This document shows positions 59,652 to 64,000 of a stretch of DNA of 64,000 nucleotides, one piece after another; the first letter of the stretch is position 1, and every line of letters starts with the position of its first letter. Under the pieces are notes generated by a model. The model was not told the origin of the DNA. It did no database searches and was given only the letters and a program-made list of their open reading frames with translations. The translations under genes were made by a program, and so were the position numbers. This DNA comes from Comamonas sp. GB3 AK4-5 (lineage in GTDB: Bacteria; Pseudomonadota; Gammaproteobacteria; Burkholderiales; Burkholderiaceae_C), in assembly GCF_041320665.1 (NCBI RefSeq), contig NZ_CP166730.1:1240001-1304000 (forward strand). The letters are read 5' to 3'.

Positions 59652-61664
59652 ATGGATTTCCAGTCAGGCTCCGCCCCTGCCACCTTGCCTTCGTCGCGGG
59701 CCACCTCCCTTGCCACTTCCACGTTCCGTGCCACACCTTTGGCGTTGGCCTTGTGCCTGGCCATGCCGGTGCTGGCCCAAGAGGCTGCCCAGCAGCAGGA
59801 ACAGCCGGTGAAACAGACCAAGCCGACGCAGACGGTGTTGGAGGACGTGACGGTCACTGCCACCATGAGCGCGCACGATGTGCGCACAGCACCGGCCAGC
59901 GTCAGCGTGGTCAACCGCAAAAAGCTCGATGAGCGCATGCCCGCCAACCTGATGGAGGCCGTGCAGGACGAGCCGGGTGTGGGGTTTAACGTGATCAGCA
60001 CGGCGGGTCGCAAGACCTTGTCCCTGCGCGGCATGGAGAGCAAGCACATCCTGACCATGGTCGACGGCAAGCGCATTGCGGGCAGCGACGATGTGGTGGG
60101 CCACTCCGACTATTCGCTGGGCTGGGTGCCCATGGTGGCGGTGGAGCGTGTGGAAATCATTCGCGGCCCCATGTCCACGCTGTATGGCTCGGAAGCCCTG
60201 GGCGGCGTGGTCAATATGATCACCCGCGAGCCCGGCGACACCTGGAAAACCTCGGTGCTGCTCAAGGCCGGCACCCAGACCGATCGCTCGGGCGGTGGCT
60301 TCACGCAGCAGTCGATTTACTCCGCAGGCAAGGTCAACGATGTGCTGTCGCTGAAGCTCAGCGGCACCAATGCACGCAACAGCGATATCCCCGGCGTTCT
60401 GAACCCCCAGGTGTCCGAGCTGGAAGGCGCGCACAACATGCAAGGCGGTGTGGGCGGCATCTTGAACCTGGCCCAGGGCCACAAGCTGGACTTCAACGTC
60501 ATCCGTGGCAAGGACGAGCGTTTCTTCGATACCTCCAGCGGAAAAAAAGGCACCTACCGCAACGGCTATGACATCAACCGCAGCCATGCCGACATCGGCT
60601 GGCGTGGCGAGCTGGCCGGCTGGACCGGCAAGGCCCGTGCCTATATGAGCCGCATCGAGTCCATCAACACCCCGGCCGCAGGCGTGGATGCCACGGCCGC
60701 ACACACCTTGAAGGAGCAGGTGCTGGACACCTCGTTCTCGCGCAGCTTCAAGGACCATATGCTGACCTGGGGCGGTGAGTTCCGCCGTGAAAGCCTGGAG
60801 CATGAGGGCCTGACGGGGGGCAAGACCAATGTGAACCACCAGGCCTTGTTCGTGCAGGATGAATGGGCACTGGCGCGCAGCCTGGTGCTGACCTCGGGCC
60901 TGCGTCTGGACCACCATGCCCGCTTTGGCAACGAGCTGAGCCCACGCCTTTACGCGGTGTGGACGCCGACCGAAGAACTGGTCATCAAGGGCGGCTACAG
61001 CCACGCCTTCCGGGCTCCCAACCTCAAGCAGGGCGACCCCAACTACGTCTACAGCTCCAGCTCCTATATCTACTACGGCAATGGCGACCTCAAGCCCGAA
61101 TCGGTGAACAGCTTCGAGCTGGGCGCATCGTGGAAGACCAGTGCGGCCGAACTGTCGGCCACCTTGTTTCACAACAATGTGCGTGACCTGATCAGCAGCG
61201 AACGCCTGGGCAAACAGGGCTCGACCACGCTCAACCGCTATGTGAACGTGAACAAGGCCAAGATCACCGGCCTGGAGCTGGGCGCCAACTGGGAGCTGGC
61301 CCGCCAGTGGAGCTGGATCAACAACGCCACGGTGCTGATGAGTGCCAAGGATGCGACCACGGGCAACCGCCTCAACTACCGACCGCGCTACAGCGTGAAC
61401 TCTGCGCTGCAGTGGGAAGGCGAGGACGGCTGGGCCGCACGCGTGGGCCTGCGGCATGTGGGCAGCCACCAGGCCAGCGCCACCATTGGCCTGCCGGCCT
61501 ACAACCTCTGGAATGCCAGCCTGAGCAAGCGGCTGAGCAAGACCTACCAGATCGGTGTGGCGCTGGAGAACATCGGCAATGTGAAGCTGGCCGAGCGTTC
61601 CAGCGACTTCAAGACCGCCGAGCGCGGACGTGCCATTTCGGTGAGCCTGCAAGCCGATTTCTGA
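59652..61664 (+). CDS. TonB-dependent outer membrane receptor (CirA/FepA type)
   Basis: A 670-residue receptor. A long signal peptide ends near 'LAMPVLAQ'; the TonB box is 'EDVTVTAT'. The plug is 'RTAPASVSVVNRKKLDERMPANLMEAVQDEPGVGF...LSLRGMESKHILTMVDGKRI...VERVEIIRGPMSTLYGSEALGGVVNMIT'. The barrel closes with 'FKTAERGRAISVSLQADF', terminal Phe as usual. Overall it resembles receptors for catecholate siderophores, colicin or porphyrin-type ligands. Its position before a CobN-like gene suggests a tetrapyrrole or metal complex. ATG 59652 is used; 59628 would need a TTG. Confidence 0.93.
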   Translation: MDFQSGSAPATLPSSRATSLATSTFRATPLALALCLAMPVLAQEAAQQQEQPVKQTKPTQTVLEDVTVTATMSAHDVRTAPASVSVVNRKKLDERMPANLMEAVQDEPGVGFNVISTAGRKTLSLRGMESKHILTMVDGKRIAGSDDVVGHSDYSLGWVPMVAVERVEIIRGPMSTLYGSEALGGVVNMITREPGDTWKTSVLLKAGTQTDRSGGGFTQQSIYSAGKVNDVLSLKLSGTNARNSDIPGVLNPQVSELEGAHNMQGGVGGILNLAQGHKLDFNVIRGKDERFFDTSSGKKGTYRNGYDINRSHADIGWRGELAGWTGKARAYMSRIESINTPAAGVDATAAHTLKEQVLDTSFSRSFKDHMLTWGGEFRRESLEHEGLTGGKTNVNHQALFVQDEWALARSLVLTSGLRLDHHARFGNELSPRLYAVWTPTEELVIKGGYSHAFRAPNLKQGDPNYVYSSSSYIYYGNGDLKPESVNSFELGASWKTSAAELSATLFHNNVRDLISSERLGKQGSTTLNRYVNVNKAKITGLELGANWELARQWSWINNATVLMSAKDATTGNRLNYRPRYSVNSALQWEGEDGWAARVGLRHVGSHQASATIGLPAYNLWNASLSKRLSKTYQIGVALENIGNVKLAERSSDFKTAERGRAISVSLQADF

Positions 61665-61822
61665 GCGCTGCCGTGGCGCCATAGGCGCCATGGTGCGTGC
61701 GACAACCAAGCGATGGCAGAGCAGGTGCGGGCCCGTGGCGGGCCACATCGGCTTTGTCTTGTGAGCCAGGTAATGGAGAAGGAAAGAGCGCTTGCCGCGC
61801 TTTCCGAGACAGGACAAGTCAA

Positions 61823-64000
61823 GTGATAGCGAAATGGATAGGGCTGGGGCTGTGGTGGCTGTGCGGCCTCGGTGCGGGCGCGCATGCCCAGCCCGTGCCT
61901 CCGCAAGCGGCAACGCTGCCAGCCGGCATGACGGTGCTTTTTATCTCGGCCAGCAACGTGCCCCTGGGCAAGTTTCATGCGCTGGAAAAGATTGCCGCCC
62001 CCCACGGCATTGCCGTGCGCCAGCAATCCCTGCAGGGGCTGGCGGACAATGTGGACGCGGCCAGCCTGCCGGCGGCCGACCTGGTGGTGATCGATGCCTA
62101 CCAGCAAGAGCAGGTGCAGGCCAAGCTGGGCCAGGCCATGGCCGATATGGAACGGGCGCATCGGCCCTATCTGTGGCATCTGGAAAAAGGCCCCCAAGGC
62201 AGCGGCATGCCGCAGGCCCTGGTGCAGCGGCTGGCCGCCTACTACCTCAACGGTGGGCAGGCCAACTATGCGCATTACTTCCAGACCCTGCAGCAGTGGC
62301 ATGCGGGCTCGTCTGGGCCGGCCATTGCCGACCCCGTGGTCTATCCCAAGGTGGGCATCTACCACCCCAAGGCCCAGGGCCAGGTGTTTTTGGGCACCCA
62401 GCAGTACCTGGGCTGGCGACAGCTGCAGCCAGGAAATCTGCCGCCCGTGGTGGCCATCAACTTCCACCAGCAGCAGTTGAGTGGCATGCAGACCGAGGTC
62501 ATCGATGACCTGATCGCCCGCATCGAGCAAACCGGCGCCGTGGCCTTGCCCTACTTCAATCCCTCGGCCGATGAAGAGGCCCACCACGCGCTGCTGACGC
62601 TGCAAGGCCAGCGCGTGGCCGATGTGCTGATCAACACCCGCATCATGCTGAATTCCGAGGGCTCGCGCCGCGCCTATGAGGCCCTGGGCATCCCCGTCAT
62701 ACAGGCTACGACCTACCGCAGGGGCAGCGCCGCAGACTGGGAGGCCGACCCCCAAGGCATACCCGCCATGGACCTACCCTTGTACGTGGCCCAGCCCGAG
62801 TTCACAGGCATTTCCGACATCCAGATTGCTTCGGCCGTGGATGGGCCAAGCGGCTCGGCCCTGCCACTGGAGGCACAGGCCCAGTCGGTGGTGAACAAGG
62901 CGTTGCGCCTGGTGGCCTTGCAGCGCAAGCCCAACGCGCAAAAGCGCATCAGCCTGTTTTTCTGGAACTCCCCGCCGGGCGAAAAAAATCTGGCCTCGGC
63001 CTTTATGAATGTGCCGGCCAGCATGGTGAATGCGTTGCAGGCCATGCAGGCGGCAGGCTATGCCACCGAGGTGCCGCCGCAGGAAGTCTTGATTCCCCAG
63101 CTGCAAAGCCTGCTCACCCATATCTACCGCAACACCCGCTTGCAGGATCTGGTGGAGCAAGGCCAGGCGGACACCTTGCCGGTGGCGCAGTACGAAGCCT
63201 GGCTGGCGCAGCTGCCCGCCTCGGTGCGCCTGGGTGTGGATGCGCGCTGGGGCGCACCCGCGCAATCGGACATGGTGATAACGCACCAGGGCCGCGCAGT
63301 GTTTGTCATCCCGCGCCTGGTGCTGGGCCATGTGGCCCTGCTGCCGCAGCCGCCACGCAGCGACAAGCGCGACGACCAGGAAAAAGCGCTCTACCACTCG
63401 CTCAGCAGCGTGCCCACGCACTTTTACCTGGCCACCTATCTGTGGGCGCGTGAGGCCCAGGGCGGCTGGGGCAGCGATGCCATCATCCACTTCGGCACGC
63501 ACGGCTCGCAGGAATGGCTGCCCGGCAAGGAGCGCGGCCTGCGCGTGACGGACTATGCCTCGCTGATGGTGGGCGACCTGCCCGTGGTCTACCCCTACAT
63601 CGTGGACAACATCGGCGAAGCCCAGCAGGCCAAGCGCCGTGGCCGTGCGCTCACGCTGAGCTACCAGACGCCGCCCTTCCAGCCCGCAGGCATGCACCAG
63701 GACTGGACGGCGCTACACGATCTGCTCCATGCCTGGCAGGAGCAGGACACGGGCGCAGTCAAAGACCAGTACCGCACCGACATCCTGGCCAAGGCACAGG
63801 CGCTGCGCATGGACAAGGACATGGGCTGGAAGCCGCCCCATACCCCCGAGAACTTCGCGCAGTTTGTTGACAGCCTGCATGCCCATTTGCACGAGTTGGC
63901 CGAAACCATTCAGCCCCTGGGCCTGCACAGCCTGGGCCAGGCACCGGCCGATGAGCACCGCATCGCCACCGTGGCCATGATGCTGGGCAAGCCCTATTGG
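61823..64000 (+). CDS. exported CobN-like chelatase large subunit (3' end outside window)
   Basis: The first 726 residues of a CobN/magnesium chelatase H family protein. GTG 61823 has AGGA 8 nt upstream and begins a Sec signal peptide: 'IAKWIGLGLWWLCGLGAGAHAQ'. The family core follows: 'NFHQQQLSGMQTEVIDDLIARIEQTGAVALPYF', 'KRISLFFWNSPPGEKNLASAFMNVPASMVNAL', and the hallmark 'AIIHFGTHGSQEWLPGKERGLRVTDYASLMVGDLPVVYPYIVDNIGEA' (about 550-600). Biosynthetic CobN is cytoplasmic; export here points to a different role, such as metal removal from an imported tetrapyrrole. It follows the TonB receptor by 158 bp, an order like P. aeruginosa PA1922-PA1923 and the HmuR/HmuS pairs of Bacteroidetes. Confidence 0.9.
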   Translation, partial: MIAKWIGLGLWWLCGLGAGAHAQPVPPQAATLPAGMTVLFISASNVPLGKFHALEKIAAPHGIAVRQQSLQGLADNVDAASLPAADLVVIDAYQQEQVQAKLGQAMADMERAHRPYLWHLEKGPQGSGMPQALVQRLAAYYLNGGQANYAHYFQTLQQWHAGSSGPAIADPVVYPKVGIYHPKAQGQVFLGTQQYLGWRQLQPGNLPPVVAINFHQQQLSGMQTEVIDDLIARIEQTGAVALPYFNPSADEEAHHALLTLQGQRVADVLINTRIMLNSEGSRRAYEALGIPVIQATTYRRGSAADWEADPQGIPAMDLPLYVAQPEFTGISDIQIASAVDGPSGSALPLEAQAQSVVNKALRLVALQRKPNAQKRISLFFWNSPPGEKNLASAFMNVPASMVNALQAMQAAGYATEVPPQEVLIPQLQSLLTHIYRNTRLQDLVEQGQADTLPVAQYEAWLAQLPASVRLGVDARWGAPAQSDMVITHQGRAVFVIPRLVLGHVALLPQPPRSDKRDDQEKALYHSLSSVPTHFYLATYLWAREAQGGWGSDAIIHFGTHGSQEWLPGKERGLRVTDYASLMVGDLPVVYPYIVDNIGEAQQAKRRGRALTLSYQTPPFQPAGMHQDWTALHDLLHAWQEQDTGAVKDQYRTDILAKAQALRMDKDMGWKPPHTPENFAQFVDSLHAHLHELAETIQPLGLHSLGQAPADEHRIATVAMMLGKPYW

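Noticed and set aside
59664..61913. 749-codon minus-strand frame opposite the TonB receptor
   Set aside because: The receptor on the plus strand has a full set of motifs; the antisense product has low complexity and no start signal.
1..64000. CRISPR array, tRNA, rRNA, integrase or prophage genes
   Set aside because: None seen: no regularly spaced repeats, no cloverleaf-like tRNA sequences and no transposase or integrase motifs in the translated frames.

Overview
The window is a dense, high-GC chromosomal segment of a betaproteobacterium, most likely a member of the Comamonadaceae close to Comamonas or Delftia. This rests on gene content and order: a coxBA-ctaG-DUF2970-coxC-SURF1-SCO cluster near rpoH, an ftsY/M16/M16/rsmD/coaD block, a gpmA/ctpA/ThiF block opposite rhodanese-grxC-secB-gpsA, and many Bug/TctC solute-binding proteins. 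I see no rRNA, tRNA, CRISPR array, prophage or transposase gene. The name is an inference; no phylogeny was run.

Layout. 1-4.3 kb (minus): TamA-like outer-membrane assembly factor (cut by the window edge), CoxE-like VWA protein, GNAT acetyltransferase, small membrane protein and MoxR ATPase, then a diheme cytochrome c (plus). 5-11.6 kb: mixed housekeeping genes (DUF1841, LysE exporter, SUKH-type protein, MaoC hydratase, DUF4148, TrmL, ComF, BioC-like methyltransferase) with two interspersed repeat families and a 266-bp MITE-like element. 11.6-20 kb: aa3-type cytochrome c oxidase operon behind a long structured leader. 20-24 kb: PAS chemoreceptor with an FNR-type box, a TctC protein, and rpoH preceded by a perfect CIRCE operator. 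24-31 kb: fdnGHI-fdhE, a Tat-exported formate dehydrogenase whose alpha subunit contains an in-frame UGA read as selenocysteine with a SECIS hairpin, plus a ModE-like regulator and ModE-type box. 31-38.5 kb: cutA, ftsY, two M16 peptidases, rsmD, coaD and a zinc metallopeptidase-like protein. 38.5-42.4 kb: envelope-stress-like small proteins and a NarX/NarL-type two-component pair beside a lone receiver protein. 42.4-48.8 kb: ThiF/MoeB, CtpA, GpmA, rhodanese, GrxC, SecB and GpsA.

48.8-54.6 kb is a catabolic island: mhpC, mhpD, mhpB, an SDR and a TctC protein, divergent from an IclR-family MhpR-like regulator, with a 17-bp palindromic operator between them. It supplies meta-cleavage of a catechol with a C3 side chain, but has no mhpA, mhpE or mhpF here. 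54.6-58 kb: an RpiR regulator divergent from an M20 peptidase and a third TctC protein, with a perfect inverted repeat between them. 58-64 kb: an aldo/keto reductase, then a TonB-dependent receptor followed by a CobN-like chelatase large subunit that carries a signal peptide and runs off the right edge. This last pair looks like an exported tetrapyrrole or metal-handling system and is the most unusual locus in the window.
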